Notes: a model not told the origin generated them from the letters alone. 64,000 nt of DNA from Hydrogenovibrio thermophilus (GCF_004028275.1 NZ_CP035033.1:2414501-2478500), one strand, 5' to 3'. Counted from the first letter of the stretch, positions 28,239 to 38,458 are shown. Numbers and translations are program-made.

Positions 28239-28874
28239 ATGCATGATTTGATACAGCAGTTCATTATCCTCTGGGCCGTCATTGACCCCATCGGCACCAT
28301 TCCGGTCTTCCTCGCGGTCGCGGCGGGCTACACCGCCGTTCAGCAGCGCAAGCTTGCGCTCTTCGCCATCGTCACCTCTGCGGGCGTGTTATTGTTTTTC
28401 ATCATTGCCGGCCAGTTACTGCTGGAATCGATGAACATCGCCTTGTCGGCCTTTCAAATCGCCGGCGGCATCGTGCTGTTCCTGTTCGCTTTGACGATGA
28501 TTTTCGGCGAAGGCAAACCCCAGGAAGAAAAAGAATTGCTCGCCCAACAAGATACCCGTTCAAGCTCGCCGGTTAATCACGCTATTTTTCCGCTGGCCAT
28601 TCCGTCCATCGCGTCGCCCGGCGCAATGATGGCGGTGGTCATGCTCACCGACAATCACCGTTTTGAAGTCATGGAACAGGGGATCACCGCCGGCTTGATG
28701 TTGCTGGTCTTGCTCATCACCTTTATTTTGTTGCTGGGTGCCACCTTTATCCACCGATTGATCGGCGATGCGGGTGCCAGTGTCATCAGTCGGGTCATGG
28801 GGTTGATTCTCGCCGCCGTCGCGACCAACAGTATTTTGGAAGGCATTAAAACCTACTTTGCGCTAAGTGTATGA
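28239..28874 (+). CDS. MarC family integral membrane protein
   Basis: A 211-aa protein with six predicted membrane helices of the MarC/UPF0056 family. It has the conserved FIILWAVIDPIGTIPVFLAV start and the central HAIFPLAIPSIASPGAMMAV loop. The biochemical function of the family is unclear; early links to multidrug resistance in E. coli were not upheld. It starts 21 bases after yicC and is probably co-transcribed with it. Confidence 0.9.
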   Translation: MHDLIQQFIILWAVIDPIGTIPVFLAVAAGYTAVQQRKLALFAIVTSAGVLLFFIIAGQLLLESMNIALSAFQIAGGIVLFLFALTMIFGEGKPQEEKELLAQQDTRSSSPVNHAIFPLAIPSIASPGAMMAVVMLTDNHRFEVMEQGITAGLMLLVLLITFILLLGATFIHRLIGDAGASVISRVMGLILAAVATNSILEGIKTYFALSV

Positions 28875-28983
28875 ATCCGTGCGGGATAGTGGACACCCAG
28901 AACCGAACGGCAGCCGAGTTCAACCTACAAAAAAACTTTTGCGATCATAAGGATTCTTTCTTGACCTCAATCAAGATTTTTAT

Positions 28984-29012
28984 TTGAAATTTGACCCTAA
29001 CGTCAGTATAGT
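28984..29012 (+). promoter_or_regulatory. sigma70 promoter for small membrane protein
   Basis: TTGAAA (28984-28989) and TATAGT (29007-29012) are 17 bases apart. The start of the small gene follows 44 bases later. Confidence 0.6.
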
Positions 29013-29056
29013 TCGAAACTGTTGTAAGGATTCACAACTCATCTGAGGAATAAGAA

Positions 29057-29266
29057 ATGAGCAATTTAATGAAAATGATCGGCGTCCTTTTGATCACTGT
29101 GGTCATTCCACTCGCCGTTTTACTAGGTATCTGGGCAGGTTATTTGCCACAGTCTCTACAGGTCGGCATCGGCATGTTCGGCGTTGTTGCGGCGATTGTG
29201 ACCATTGTTGTCGGTAACCTTTACCTGATCTACAGCGACATCAAAACCAAACGTTACTCGAAATAA
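29057..29266 (+). CDS. small two-helix membrane protein
   Basis: A 69-aa protein with two hydrophobic helices at about residues 7-27 and 35-58 and a basic C-terminus (DIKTKRYSK). It has its own promoter, a GAGGAA ribosome site before the ATG and a strong terminator, so it is a genuine monocistronic gene despite its size. I do not recognise a family. Composition matches its neighbours, so it is probably native. Confidence 0.75.
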   Translation: MSNLMKMIGVLLITVVIPLAVLLGIWAGYLPQSLQVGIGMFGVVAAIVTIVVGNLYLIYSDIKTKRYSK

Positions 29267-29289
29267 TCTCGTTTTCATTTCGCTGATTG

Positions 29290-29316
29290 AAAAGCCCGGC
29301 CGATTGCCGGGCTTTT
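29290..29316 (+). terminator. rho-independent terminator
   Basis: An 11-bp stem AAAAGCCCGGC / GCCGGGCTTTT with a five-base loop and T-rich tail, 23 bases after the small membrane gene. Confidence 0.9.
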
Positions 29317-29520
29317 GTTTTCAGGCCTGTTTTCCAATCCCGTCTTTTGTATCGATTTGATTTCCCGTATAATTCGCGTGATAGCCGTCATGGCCCAACC
29401 GATTCGCCCAGTTCAACAAAATATCAAGACTTTAGCGCTCGATACGATATATAAAAGAACGAACGTCAAAAGATGAAACGCATCGGTTGACCACCCCCAA
29501 CTTTGACATAAGACACCATA

Positions 29521-31944
29521 ATGAACGACGAAACACAGAACAGCACACCTGAACAGGGCGCCGAGCAGGCGCCGAAACCGAAAAAGAAGCGCGGATTTTT
29601 CAAACGCTTTTTCTGGATTTCCACCTTTCTGGGTGCCATCGTCGCCCCGTTGGTCGTCGTCATCCTTTATGCCGTGACCATTTACCCGACCCTGCCGGAC
29701 GCCTCGGCGCTGAAAGACGTCACCTATCAAGTACCGCTGAAAATCGTCACCCGCGACGGACAGCTCATCAGTGAAATCGGCACCAAAAAGCGCATTCCGC
29801 TCGACTACTCGGAAATTCCGGAACGCATGACGCAAGCCATCATCTCCTCGGAAGACGAGAACTTTTTCGAACACGGCGGCGTCGACTTCAAAGGCTTGGC
29901 GCGTGCCGCCTACGAGCTGATTACGACCGGCAGCAAACAATCCGGCGGCTCCACCATCACCATGCAGGTAGCACGGAACTTCTTCCTGAGCAAAAAGAAA
30001 ACCTATTTGCGTAAGCTCAATGAAATCGTGCTGTCCTACAAAATCGAGCACCAGATTTCAAAACAGGAAATCCTCGCCATTTACCTGAACAAAATTTTCC
30101 TCGGTTACCGTTCTTACGGCGTGGCCGCAGCCGCCCAGACCTATTACGGCAAGCCCATCGACCAATTATCCCTTGACGAATACGCCATGATTGCCGGTCT
30201 GCCGAAAGCGCCTTCCCGTTACAATCCGATTTACAATCCGGAAAGAGCCAAGTTGCGCCGTAACTATGTTTTGCGCCGAATGTATGAAAACCACTACATC
30301 ACCGAAGAGCAGATGAAAGAGGCGCAAGCCGTGCCGGTGCACGCCAAGCTGACCGGTGCCCGCATTGACATCGAAGCCGGTTACGTGGCGGAAATGGCAC
30401 GCAGCTTCGCCATCGACAATTTCGGGGAAGATGCGCTGAAAAACGGCCTGACCATCACCACCACCATCGACAGCCAATTACAGAGCACCGCTAATTTGTC
30501 CGTCCGTAACGGTTTGCAGGATTACGAGCGTCGCCACGGCTACCGCGGACCGATTAAACATGTCGCCCCAACCTTGCTGACTAACAAAGAACAACTGCTG
30601 GAAGCCCTCGATCCAATCGAGAAATTCGGTTATCTGGAAACCGGCGTGGTGCTTCGCGTCACCGAAAAGACCGCCGATGTACTGGTTTCAAACGGCGAAG
30701 AAACCCAATTGCAGCTGGACAACATGCTGTGGGCGGCCCCTTACATCGACGTGAACAAAACCGGTTCCGAGCCACAATCGGTGGCCGAGGTTCTGAAGCG
30801 CGGCGACGTCATTTACCTGCAAAAACTCGACGACCAATGGCGCTTGGCGCAAGACCCAAAAACCGAAGCCGCCTTGGTCTCGGTTGACCCCAGCAATGGC
30901 CGCATCATTTCGTTGGTCGGCGGATTCGACTATTTCCGCAGCAAGTTCAACCGCGTCACCCAGGCGGTGCGTCAGGTCGGTTCCAACATCAAACCCTTCC
31001 TGTATTCCGCGGGCTTGAACAAAGGCATGACCGCCGCCACCATCATCAACGATGCGCCGGTGGTCTTCCACGACCGCGCACTGGAAGACACCTGGCGTCC
31101 GGAAAACTACTCCGGGCGCTTCTATGGCCCAACTCGTTTGAGAATGGCGCTGGCCCATTCCCGTAACCTGGTATCGATTCGCCTTTTGCAGCAAATCGGT
31201 ATCCGTTACGCGGTCGATTATCTGGAACGGTTCGGCTTCCCGCAAGATCAGCTGAACGCGCACCGCGATTTGTCATTGGCGCTGGGCTCGGTGCAGTTGA
31301 CACCGTTGCAAGTGGTGCGCGGCTACGCCACCTTCGCCAATACCGGCTATTTAATCGAACCCTACCTGATTGATTCGGTGCAGGACTTCAGCGGCCAGAC
31401 CATTTATCAGGCCCAGCCGCAGCGCGCCTGTAACGCCCAGTGTGTGGAAGGCGACCCGCAAAACGCACCGCGTGTCGTCACCCCGCAGAACGCTTACATC
31501 ATGACCTCGATGATGCAGGACGTCATCAACCACGGCTCCGGACGCAAAGCAAAAGTATTGGAACGCAATGACATCGCCGGGAAAACCGGGACCACCAACG
31601 ACCAGAAAGACGCTTGGTTCTCAGGCTTCAACCCGGACATTGCCACCACCGTCTGGGTCGGCTTCGACACCCCAACCACATTGGGTCGTTCGGAAGTCGG
31701 TGGCCGCGCCGCCCTGCCGATTTGGATCGACTACATGCGCGAAGCTTTGAAACCTTATCCGAACGCCCCCTTCGGTTTACCGGAAGGTTTAGTGAACGTG
31801 CCCATCGACCGCTCAACCGGCTTGGCCGTGCCGGCGGACACTCCGGGCGCTTTCTTCGAAATCTTCCGCGAGCAGAACGCACCGGAAATTCCGGACATCT
31901 CCGAGACCAAAATGGAGCAAATCACCCAGGAACTGTTCGACTGA
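29521..31944 (+). CDS. mrcA: penicillin-binding protein 1A (class A, bifunctional)
   Basis: A bifunctional peptidoglycan synthase (807 aa). A basic cytoplasmic tail (KPKKKRGFFKRFFWIS) and one membrane helix lead to the glycosyltransferase domain with the catalytic glutamate in SSEDENFFEHGGVDFKGLAR, GGSTITMQVARNFFLS and EILAIYLNKIFLGYRSYGVA. An OB-like insert follows, then the transpeptidase domain: active-site serine in VGSNIKPFLYSAGL, SRN in AHSRNLVSIRLL and KTGTTNDQKDAWF. The protein acts at the inner membrane on lipid II. The length fits PBP1A of gammaproteobacteria. Confidence 0.95.
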   Translation: MNDETQNSTPEQGAEQAPKPKKKRGFFKRFFWISTFLGAIVAPLVVVILYAVTIYPTLPDASALKDVTYQVPLKIVTRDGQLISEIGTKKRIPLDYSEIPERMTQAIISSEDENFFEHGGVDFKGLARAAYELITTGSKQSGGSTITMQVARNFFLSKKKTYLRKLNEIVLSYKIEHQISKQEILAIYLNKIFLGYRSYGVAAAAQTYYGKPIDQLSLDEYAMIAGLPKAPSRYNPIYNPERAKLRRNYVLRRMYENHYITEEQMKEAQAVPVHAKLTGARIDIEAGYVAEMARSFAIDNFGEDALKNGLTITTTIDSQLQSTANLSVRNGLQDYERRHGYRGPIKHVAPTLLTNKEQLLEALDPIEKFGYLETGVVLRVTEKTADVLVSNGEETQLQLDNMLWAAPYIDVNKTGSEPQSVAEVLKRGDVIYLQKLDDQWRLAQDPKTEAALVSVDPSNGRIISLVGGFDYFRSKFNRVTQAVRQVGSNIKPFLYSAGLNKGMTAATIINDAPVVFHDRALEDTWRPENYSGRFYGPTRLRMALAHSRNLVSIRLLQQIGIRYAVDYLERFGFPQDQLNAHRDLSLALGSVQLTPLQVVRGYATFANTGYLIEPYLIDSVQDFSGQTIYQAQPQRACNAQCVEGDPQNAPRVVTPQNAYIMTSMMQDVINHGSGRKAKVLERNDIAGKTGTTNDQKDAWFSGFNPDIATTVWVGFDTPTTLGRSEVGGRAALPIWIDYMREALKPYPNAPFGLPEGLVNVPIDRSTGLAVPADTPGAFFEIFREQNAPEIPDISETKMEQITQELFD

Positions 31945-31984
31945 CCGTCACGGTTCCCGACGCACCTTCAGCAAAGGAGTGACT

Positions 31985-32875
31985 ATGAACTGGCAAGCCC
32001 TTTCCGAATCCATCGCCCTGAGCACCGGGCGCCCGTTCGACATCGAAAGCGCCGCACCGGTCTCGGGCGGCGACATCCATCGCTCCTACCATCTGCACAC
32101 TCAGCAAGGCGAGTTTTTCCTCAAGACCAATCACAGCCATCTGTCACACCTGTTTGAAACCGAAGCCAACAGCCTCAATGCCTTAGGCAAAACCTTGAGC
32201 GTGCGGGTGCCGAAGGTAGTCGCCACCGGCCTCGAAAACGACCAGGCCTGGCTGGTTTTGGAATACCTGCCTTTGACGTCTCGCGGAGACGACGAGCAAC
32301 GCGGTAAGGATTTGGCCTTGTTGCACCACCAAGTCAATGCGGACAATCGCTTCGGCTGGCCGGAAGACAATTACATCGGTCATACGTTGCAACCCAATAC
32401 CTGGTCCGACGACTGGGTGGCATTTTACAGCCAGCAGCGACTGGCCCACCAACTGACTCTGGCGCAAGATCACGGCGCATCGAACAGCCTGGTCGAACAG
32501 GGGCAGGCACTGATCGAAGCTTTGCCGAAATTTTTCGACGACTATCAACCGGAAGCCTCACCCTTGCATGGCGACCTCTGGGGCGGCAACAGCGCCTTCA
32601 CCACTGACGGCGACGCGGTGTTTTTCGACCCGGCCAGTTACTATGGCGACCGTGAAGCCGACTTGGCGATGACCGAACTTTTCGGTGGCTTTTCACCCGA
32701 ATTCTATGCCGGTTATAACAGCGTTTTCCCGTTGGACAAAGGCTATGCGACCCGTAAGGAACTGTATAACCTCTACCATGTGTTGAATCATTTCAACCTG
32801 TTCGGCGGCGGTTATCAACAACAGGCGGCCCGAATGATTCAAACCCTTTTAAAGGAAGCCTCCATTCATTCGTGA
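31985..32875 (+). CDS. fructosamine kinase family protein
   Basis: A 296-aa protein-kinase-fold protein of the fructosamine/ketosamine-3-kinase family (YniA-like), which phosphorylates sugars attached to protein amines and so promotes deglycation. Diagnostic segments are PVSGGDIHRSYHL, FFLKTNHSH (ATP lysine), DNYIGHTLQPNTWSDDWVAF, the catalytic loop SPLHGDLWGGN and FFDPASYYGDREADLAM. The ATG at 31985 with AAAGGAG upstream is preferred over a GTG six bases earlier. It lies 40 bases after mrcA. It contains a CCAGGCCTGG copy (Gln-Ala-Trp). Confidence 0.9.
   Translation: MNWQALSESIALSTGRPFDIESAAPVSGGDIHRSYHLHTQQGEFFLKTNHSHLSHLFETEANSLNALGKTLSVRVPKVVATGLENDQAWLVLEYLPLTSRGDDEQRGKDLALLHHQVNADNRFGWPEDNYIGHTLQPNTWSDDWVAFYSQQRLAHQLTLAQDHGASNSLVEQGQALIEALPKFFDDYQPEASPLHGDLWGGNSAFTTDGDAVFFDPASYYGDREADLAMTELFGGFSPEFYAGYNSVFPLDKGYATRKELYNLYHVLNHFNLFGGGYQQQAARMIQTLLKEASIHS
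32242..32251. repeat. CCAGGCCTGG palindrome copy (in fructosamine kinase gene)
   Basis: Exact copy read as Gln-Ala-Trp. Confidence 0.85.
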
Positions 32876-32989
32876 ACGGGCCTCTTGAGTCCAAAATTCG
32901 CCCTATCGGCACTGAAAAAACCCATTTTGACTCTCAATCGGCTCCGTCCAGAATTAATAGAGGTTCCCTTGTTCAATTTGATAAAATAG

Positions 32990-33676
<687 letters not shown>

Positions 33677-33849
33677 GCCGCGTATGCCTTTCGTCCAGCC
33701 GTGTCATCGGCTGGGCACCCAACCTGCCTCGTCGGCTCTATTGTTGCAATTCAAGCAACAGTTATTTGCTTTATCGCTGGTTTATTCACATTTTCTTTCT
33801 TTATAAAATAGTCTCAACCCAAGCAAATACCTTTTCAGGAGAAACCACT

Positions 33850-34458
33850 ATGACCACGTTACTTCGTGTTGACAGCAGCGCCTTATCACAAGGTTCGCAT
33901 TCCAAAGAACTGGCCGACTATTTCCTATCGAAATGGCAATCCCAGCACCACGATGCCGACATCCAGACAGTCGACTTGGCTGCCACTCCGCCGCCACACA
34001 TGGACCAAGCCATGATCGGAGCCATGTACACCATGCCGAATGAACGCGACGAAGCACAAAAAAGCGCCCTGACCCTGTCAGAGCAATATGTGGCGCAAAT
34101 CCGTGCCGCAGACACCCTTGTGCTGACCAGCCCGATGTATAACTTCGCCATTCCTTCCACGCTGAAAGCCTATCTGGACCACATCCTGCGTGTGGGCGAA
34201 ACTTTCCAATACGGCGAAAACGGTCCGGAAGGATTGTTGAAAGGGAAAAAGGCCTATGTCTTCATCGCTTCCGGCGGGGATTACACCCAACCGCCAATGG
34301 ACGCGTTGAATTTCGTCAAGCCGTATTTAAAAACCGCCTTGAACTTCATCGGCATCGAAGACATCACCTTTATCGAAGCCCCGGGCATGGGGATGGGCGA
34401 CGACGCCGTCGCCCAATCCATCGAAGCGGCCAAAGCGCGTATCGATTCCTTGTTGTAA
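33850..34458 (+). CDS. azoR: FMN-dependent NADH-azoreductase
   Basis: A flavodoxin-fold quinone/azo reductase (202 aa). It starts MTTLLRVDSSALSQGSHSKE with the phosphate-binding loop, has TLVLTSPMYNFAIPSTLKAY (FMN site) and AYVFIASGGDY. AGGAG lies upstream of the ATG at 33850; the open frame extends 28 codons further without family match. The physiological substrate is probably quinones. It ends at a symmetrical hairpin shared with convergent mgtE. Confidence 0.92.
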   Translation: MTTLLRVDSSALSQGSHSKELADYFLSKWQSQHHDADIQTVDLAATPPPHMDQAMIGAMYTMPNERDEAQKSALTLSEQYVAQIRAADTLVLTSPMYNFAIPSTLKAYLDHILRVGETFQYGENGPEGLLKGKKAYVFIASGGDYTQPPMDALNFVKPYLKTALNFIGIEDITFIEAPGMGMGDDAVAQSIEAAKARIDSLL

Positions 34459-34469
34459 TCGAATAAATG

Positions 34470-34493
34470 AAAACGCCCAGGCCTGGGCGTTTT
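34470..34493. terminator. bidirectional terminator built on CCAGGCCTGG
   Basis: A perfect 24-bp palindrome with AAAACGC and GCGTTTT arms around CCAGGCCTGG, flanked by A and T runs so that it can terminate both azoR and the convergent mgtE. It lies 11 bases after azoR and 24 bases after mgtE. Confidence 0.85.
34477..34486. repeat. CCAGGCCTGG palindrome copy (terminator core)
   Basis: Exact copy forming the centre of the azoR/mgtE terminator. Confidence 0.9.
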
Positions 34494-34517
34494 TGAGATG
34501 CCTTCGGGTTTGGTTGT

Positions 34518-35879
34518 TTAGTGCAGAATCAGCACCGTCGCCAAGCCCAAGAAGGATAAGAAACCGACCACATCGGTCACGGTCGTGAGAATCACCGCGC
34601 CGGATAACGCCGGGTCGATTTTCATACGTTTCAATATTAATGGAATCGCGATACCGGACACATTGGCGACGGTCATATTGATGACAATGGCCAGCGTAAT
34701 CACCAGACTCACGATCCAATTATCAAACCATAACTGCGCAATCACACCGACAACGAAGGCCCACACCAAACCGTTCAACACCCCGACCCAAAGTTCTTTA
34801 TTGAACAACCACCAACGGTTGTTGCCCCCGACCTGCCCCATCGCCAAGCCGCGAATAATCACCGTCAAGGTCTGACTGCCGGCAATGCCGCCCATGCTCG
34901 CCACCACCGGCATCAATACCGCCAACGCCACCACCTGCGACAACACCGCCTCAAACTGACCGATGACGTAAGCCGCCAGAAACGCCGTCGCCAGATTGAT
35001 GCCGAGCCAGACACCCCGGCTTTTCGCACTGGTCATCACCGGCGCGAACAGTTCCTCGTCGTCGCTGACACGGGACATCCCCAATAACGTATTGTCGGCG
35101 TCTTCACGGGTGATTTCCATGATGTTGTCGATGTTCAACTGCCCGACCAGAATGCCGTCGGCATTCACCACCGGTACAAAGCGCAATTCCTTGGAACGCA
35201 ATACCACCGCGGCTTCGTGCACGTCCATTTCATCCAGCAACGACACCGACTGATGCATGAATTCCGTCACCTGCGCTTCCTGGTTGTTTTTCACCAAATC
35301 GACCAGACTCAAAGATCCCACCAGACGGTTTTCCTTATCTGTCACCATGAATTCCTGAGAACGCTCGTCCAACAACCCTTTGATGCGGATGTATCGTTGC
35401 ACGGTTTCCAAGGTCACATCTTCCTTGACGTTGACGGTGTTCGGGTCCATATAACGCCCCACCGTATTGTCGCCATAGGCATGCAACACCTGCACCTGCT
35501 CACGGGTACTGTCATCCAGATTGTCGATGACCGCCTCTTTGACCGACGGCTCGACCGTATCGAGAATTTCCGCAATGTCCTGTGCGTCCAGATCGCGCGT
35601 CAGGTCGGAAACCGCTTCGGCCTCCATGTCGGACATCAAAGACGCCCGCACCTCTTCGCCGACCTCCGCCAGCACTTCCCCTTTCAACTCTTCCGGTACG
35701 CAAATCCAGATGCGTTCGCGGGCGCTGGCCGGGAAGGACTCCAACAAATGGGCAATTTCGGTGTCGTTCTGTTCTGCGAAGAATTCGCAGACTTTTTCCT
35801 GGTCGCCTTCGCTCAATAGGGTTTGCAGTTCAAGCAATTTTTCTTCGGAACGGGAGAGGGTTTCGTCGCTGGTGGTCAT
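34518..35879 (-). CDS. mgtE: magnesium transporter MgtE
   Basis: A 453-aa Mg2+ channel/transporter. It has the N-terminal superhelical MgtE_N domain (from LSRSEEKLLELQTLLSEGDQ), a CBS pair (TLETVQRYIRIKGLLDERSQ and LRFVPVVNADGILVGQLNID) and five membrane helices. The conserved pore block LPVVASMGGIAGSQTLTVII is present. It gates on cytoplasmic Mg2+ through the CBS domains in known homologues. Transcribed alone, convergent with azoR. Confidence 0.95.
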   Translation of the reverse strand: MTTSDETLSRSEEKLLELQTLLSEGDQEKVCEFFAEQNDTEIAHLLESFPASARERIWICVPEELKGEVLAEVGEEVRASLMSDMEAEAVSDLTRDLDAQDIAEILDTVEPSVKEAVIDNLDDSTREQVQVLHAYGDNTVGRYMDPNTVNVKEDVTLETVQRYIRIKGLLDERSQEFMVTDKENRLVGSLSLVDLVKNNQEAQVTEFMHQSVSLLDEMDVHEAAVVLRSKELRFVPVVNADGILVGQLNIDNIMEITREDADNTLLGMSRVSDDEELFAPVMTSAKSRGVWLGINLATAFLAAYVIGQFEAVLSQVVALAVLMPVVASMGGIAGSQTLTVIIRGLAMGQVGGNNRWWLFNKELWVGVLNGLVWAFVVGVIAQLWFDNWIVSLVITLAIVINMTVANVSGIAIPLILKRMKIDPALSGAVILTTVTDVVGFLSFLGLATVLILH

Positions 35880-36209
35880 GGAATCATTTTCTTTTCGTCA
35901 TGCGGTTTAAAAAGGTTGGTCGGTTTCAAAACGCTCAAAGGGGCTTAGCCGACGCCGCTCTCTTTATACCTTAAAAACGCCCGAAACGAAAGCGCCAATC
36001 ATGGTTTTCGCCTGTCATAACAAGGTGTTGCAACACCATGAAAAAAGAGTATGAATTCCCCGTAAATTGACATAGAATTCCACTTAAAGGGTGTCGACAT
36101 ATCAAACCAAACATCGAGCCATCCAACGGACGCTCAAACAGCACCTACCCAGCTCAAAACCCGTTAACAACGCCGCACCCGCAACACAATACAACGGAAA
36201 GATTCACTT
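35880..36209. other. 330-bp intergenic region, divergent mgtE / RimK-like
   Basis: No gene seen. It must hold promoters for mgtE (reverse) and the RimK-like gene (forward), but I could not identify a convincing pair of elements. It contains a perfect 14-bp palindrome GGTGTTGCAACACC at 36024-36037, a candidate operator. Confidence 0.5.
36024..36037. promoter_or_regulatory. 14-bp palindrome, candidate operator
   Basis: GGTGTTGCAACACC is perfectly symmetrical and has no T tail, so it looks more like a protein-binding site than a terminator. Its regulator is unknown. Confidence 0.35.
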
Positions 36210-37115
36210 ATGAAAATCGCTATTTTATCGCGCAACGCACACCTTTATTCCACCCGTCGATTGATTGAAGCGGCCGAGGAGCGCGGGCACGAAGTACGTG
36301 TCATCGACGCACTACGCTGCTACATGAACATCTCGGCAAACCACCCGCAAATCCATTACAAAGGCGAAATACTGGAAGGGTTCGACGCCATCATTCCTCG
36401 CATCGGCGCCTCCATTACCTTCTATGGCACTGCGGTTTTGCGTCAGTTCGAAATGATGGGCGTTTATCCTTTGAACGAATCGGTCGCCATTTCCCGTTCG
36501 CGCGATAAACTGCGCAGTTTGCAACTGTTGTCACGCCGCGGGGTCGGCCTGCCGGTGACCGGCTTTGCCCACTCGCCGGATGATGTCAACGACCTGCTGG
36601 AAACCGTTGGCGGCGCGCCGGTGGTCATCAAATTGTTGGAAGGCACGCAAGGCGTCGGCGTGGTGTTGGCCGAAACCCACTCGGCGGCCGAATCGGTCAT
36701 CCAGGCCTTCAATGGCTTGAAGGCCAACATTCTGGTGCAGGAATTCATCAAAGAAGCCCGTGGGGCGGACTTGCGTTGTTTTGTCATCGGCGGCAAAGTG
36801 GTTGCGGCGATGAAGCGTCAGGCCAAGGAAGGTGAATTCCGTTCCAACCTGCACCAGGGCGGTAGCGCTTCGCTGGTCCGCATCACCCCCGAAGAACGTG
36901 CCACGGCGGTACGCGCGGCGAAAATCATGGGGCTGAATGTCTGCGGGGTCGATTTACTGCGCTCCAATCACGGGCCGGTGGTGATGGAAGTCAATTCCTC
37001 CCCGGGCATTGAAGGCATTGAATATGCCACCGGTAAAAACGTGGCGGGCCAAATCATCGAATTCATCGAAAAAAACGCCAAGCCACATCGCACCAAAACC
37101 CGCGGTAAGGGTTAA
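36210..37115 (+). CDS. rimK: RimK-like ATP-grasp alpha-L-glutamate ligase
   Basis: A 301-aa ATP-grasp ligase of the RimK family, which adds glutamates to ribosomal protein S6 or to related acceptors. It has the N-terminal [39 protein letters not shown], the ATP-binding [17 protein letters not shown] and the metal-binding [14 protein letters not shown]. It is followed at 33 bases by an aspartoacylase-like gene, a pairing seen in other proteobacteria. The acceptor protein is not certain, so the symbol is by family. Confidence 0.87.
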   Translation: MKIAILSRNAHLYSTRRLIEAAEERGHEVRVIDALRCYMNISANHPQIHYKGEILEGFDAIIPRIGASITFYGTAVLRQFEMMGVYPLNESVAISRSRDKLRSLQLLSRRGVGLPVTGFAHSPDDVNDLLETVGGAPVVIKLLEGTQGVGVVLAETHSAAESVIQAFNGLKANILVQEFIKEARGADLRCFVIGGKVVAAMKRQAKEGEFRSNLHQGGSASLVRITPEERATAVRAAKIMGLNVCGVDLLRSNHGPVVMEVNSSPGIEGIEYATGKNVAGQIIEFIEKNAKPHRTKTRGKG

Positions 37116-37148
37116 GACTAAGATGGTCGTCGCCACAGGAAAACCGCT

Positions 37149-38216
37149 ATGAAAAAACCGGCCAATCACGCCATCACCATCGGTTCGGAAACCATCAAAC
37201 CCGGCGAGCGTAAAACCGTCGATTTGCAAGTGGGCAAACTTTATACCCACGGCGAACTGAATATGCCGGTGCAGGTCATCAATGGCAAACGTAAAGGGCC
37301 GACGCTGTTCATCTGCGCCGCCATTCACGGCGACGAACTCAACGGTGTGGAAATCATTCGCCGCCTGATGAAGGTCAAAGCCTTACAACGCTTGAAAGGC
37401 ACCCTCATTGCCGTGCCCATCGTCAACCTGCACGGTTTCATCAACCAAAGCCGCTACCTGCCCGACCGGCGCGACCTCAACCGCAGCTTTCCGGGGTCGT
37501 CAAAAGGCTCGCTGGCGAGCCGAATGGCTTACCTGTTCCTGAATGAAATCGTCGGCCAGTGCAGCCACGGCATCGACCTGCACACCGGCGCCATCAATCG
37601 CACCAACCTACCGCAGATTCGCGCCGATCTCGAAAACGACGAAACTCTGGCGATGGCCGAAGCCTTCGGCGCCCCCTTGATGATGAACGCCACCTTGCGC
37701 CCCGGCTCCCTCCGCGCTTCTGCGGTGAAAAAAGACATCCCCATTCTGCTGTACGAAGCGGGAGAGGCCTTGCGGTTCGACGAGTTCGCCATCCGTGCCG
37801 GTGTCAAAGGCGTGCTGAACGTTATGAAACACCTTGGCATGATTGCGCCTGGACGCGTGCCGAAAAAACCGGCGAAAAGCCCGGTCATCGCACGTTCCAG
37901 CTATTGGGTGCGTGCCCCGCACAGCGGTATTTTCCGGGCATTGGTCAAGGATGGCGACCGGGTACAGAAAGACCAAACCTTGCTCGGTGTGATTTCCGAC
38001 CCTTTCGGTGAAGCGGAATTCGAGGTCTATGCCAATGCCAGCGGCATTGTCATCGGCCAAATGGTGATGCCGTTGGTCAACGAAGGCGAAGCGCTTTTCC
38101 ACATCGCGCAATTTGCGCGCACCGACATCGCGGAAGAACGGGTCGAATCCTTTTCGGAAGAAATCTACGGCGACGAACGCCTGCCTTACGACTCGGACGA
38201 CATCCCGTCGATTTAA
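37149..38216 (+). CDS. succinylglutamate desuccinylase / aspartoacylase family protein
   Basis: A 355-aa zinc-dependent amidohydrolase/carboxypeptidase-like protein (M14-type fold). Zinc ligands are in AAIHGDELNGVEIIRRL (HxxE) and the histidine of HGIDLHTGAINRTNLPQI; the catalytic glutamate is in LLYEAGEALRFDEFA. The C-terminal ~90 residues (APHSGIFRALVKDGDRVQKD) look like a biotinyl-lipoyl-type beta domain. With the upstream RimK-like ligase it may remove or edit the amino acid that the ligase attaches; that is inference. Confidence 0.87.
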   Translation: MKKPANHAITIGSETIKPGERKTVDLQVGKLYTHGELNMPVQVINGKRKGPTLFICAAIHGDELNGVEIIRRLMKVKALQRLKGTLIAVPIVNLHGFINQSRYLPDRRDLNRSFPGSSKGSLASRMAYLFLNEIVGQCSHGIDLHTGAINRTNLPQIRADLENDETLAMAEAFGAPLMMNATLRPGSLRASAVKKDIPILLYEAGEALRFDEFAIRAGVKGVLNVMKHLGMIAPGRVPKKPAKSPVIARSSYWVRAPHSGIFRALVKDGDRVQKDQTLLGVISDPFGEAEFEVYANASGIVIGQMVMPLVNEGEALFHIAQFARTDIAEERVESFSEEIYGDERLPYDSDDIPSI

Positions 38217-38240
38217 ACGAGTAACGTAACGGTTTCCCAA

Positions 38241-38262
38241 TTTCGGCCAGGCCTGGTCGAAA
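38241..38262. terminator. hairpin built on CCAGGCCTGG after the aspartoacylase gene
   Basis: A 22-bp inverted repeat with a single G-T pair, TTTCG and CGAAA as outer arms, 24 bases after the stop codon. There is no long T run, so termination efficiency is uncertain. Confidence 0.5.
38247..38256. repeat. CCAGGCCTGG palindrome copy (intergenic hairpin)
   Basis: Exact copy at the centre of the hairpin downstream of the aspartoacylase gene. Confidence 0.85.
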
Positions 38263-38288
38263 TTCATGTCATATCAATGCCTTGAATA

Positions 38289-38317
38289 TTTAAATCCGAA
38301 CGCTTTTGCTTTATAAT
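38289..38317 (+). promoter_or_regulatory. candidate promoter for TPP riboswitch transcript
   Basis: A perfect minus-10 TATAAT (38312-38317) has a weak minus-35 TTTAAA (38289-38294) at 17-base spacing. Transcription would start about 45-50 bases before the TPP aptamer, leaving room for the hairpin 38335-38366. Confidence 0.55.
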
Positions 38318-38373
38318 CGCGCTCACGTTTTTAGAGAGACGTGGTCTATACACAATTAACGTCTCTGAATTTA

Positions 38374-38458
38374 TGCCGAGGGGTGGTCGAAAGGCCTGAG
38401 ATCCTGATGAAAGGGAACCCTTATAACCTGATCCAGTTAATACTGGCGTAGGAACAGG
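38374..38458 (+). ncRNA. TPP riboswitch (THI element)
   Basis: The conserved TPP aptamer landmarks occur in order: GGGGTGG, GGCCTGAGA (CUGAGA motif), the ACCCTT strand, and AACCTGATCCAGTTAATACT followed by GGCGTAGGAA. Downstream, CCTTTT (38514-38519) can pair with AAAAGG (38530-38535), masking the AAGGAAG ribosome site of the TonB receptor at 38543. No T-run terminator is evident, so control is probably translational: TPP bound means the start site is hidden. Confidence 0.93.

Noticed and set aside
38396-38405. AGGCCT within the TPP aptamer as a palindrome copy
   Set aside because: It is part of the conserved GGCCTGAGA aptamer motif and does not match CCAGGCCTGG.
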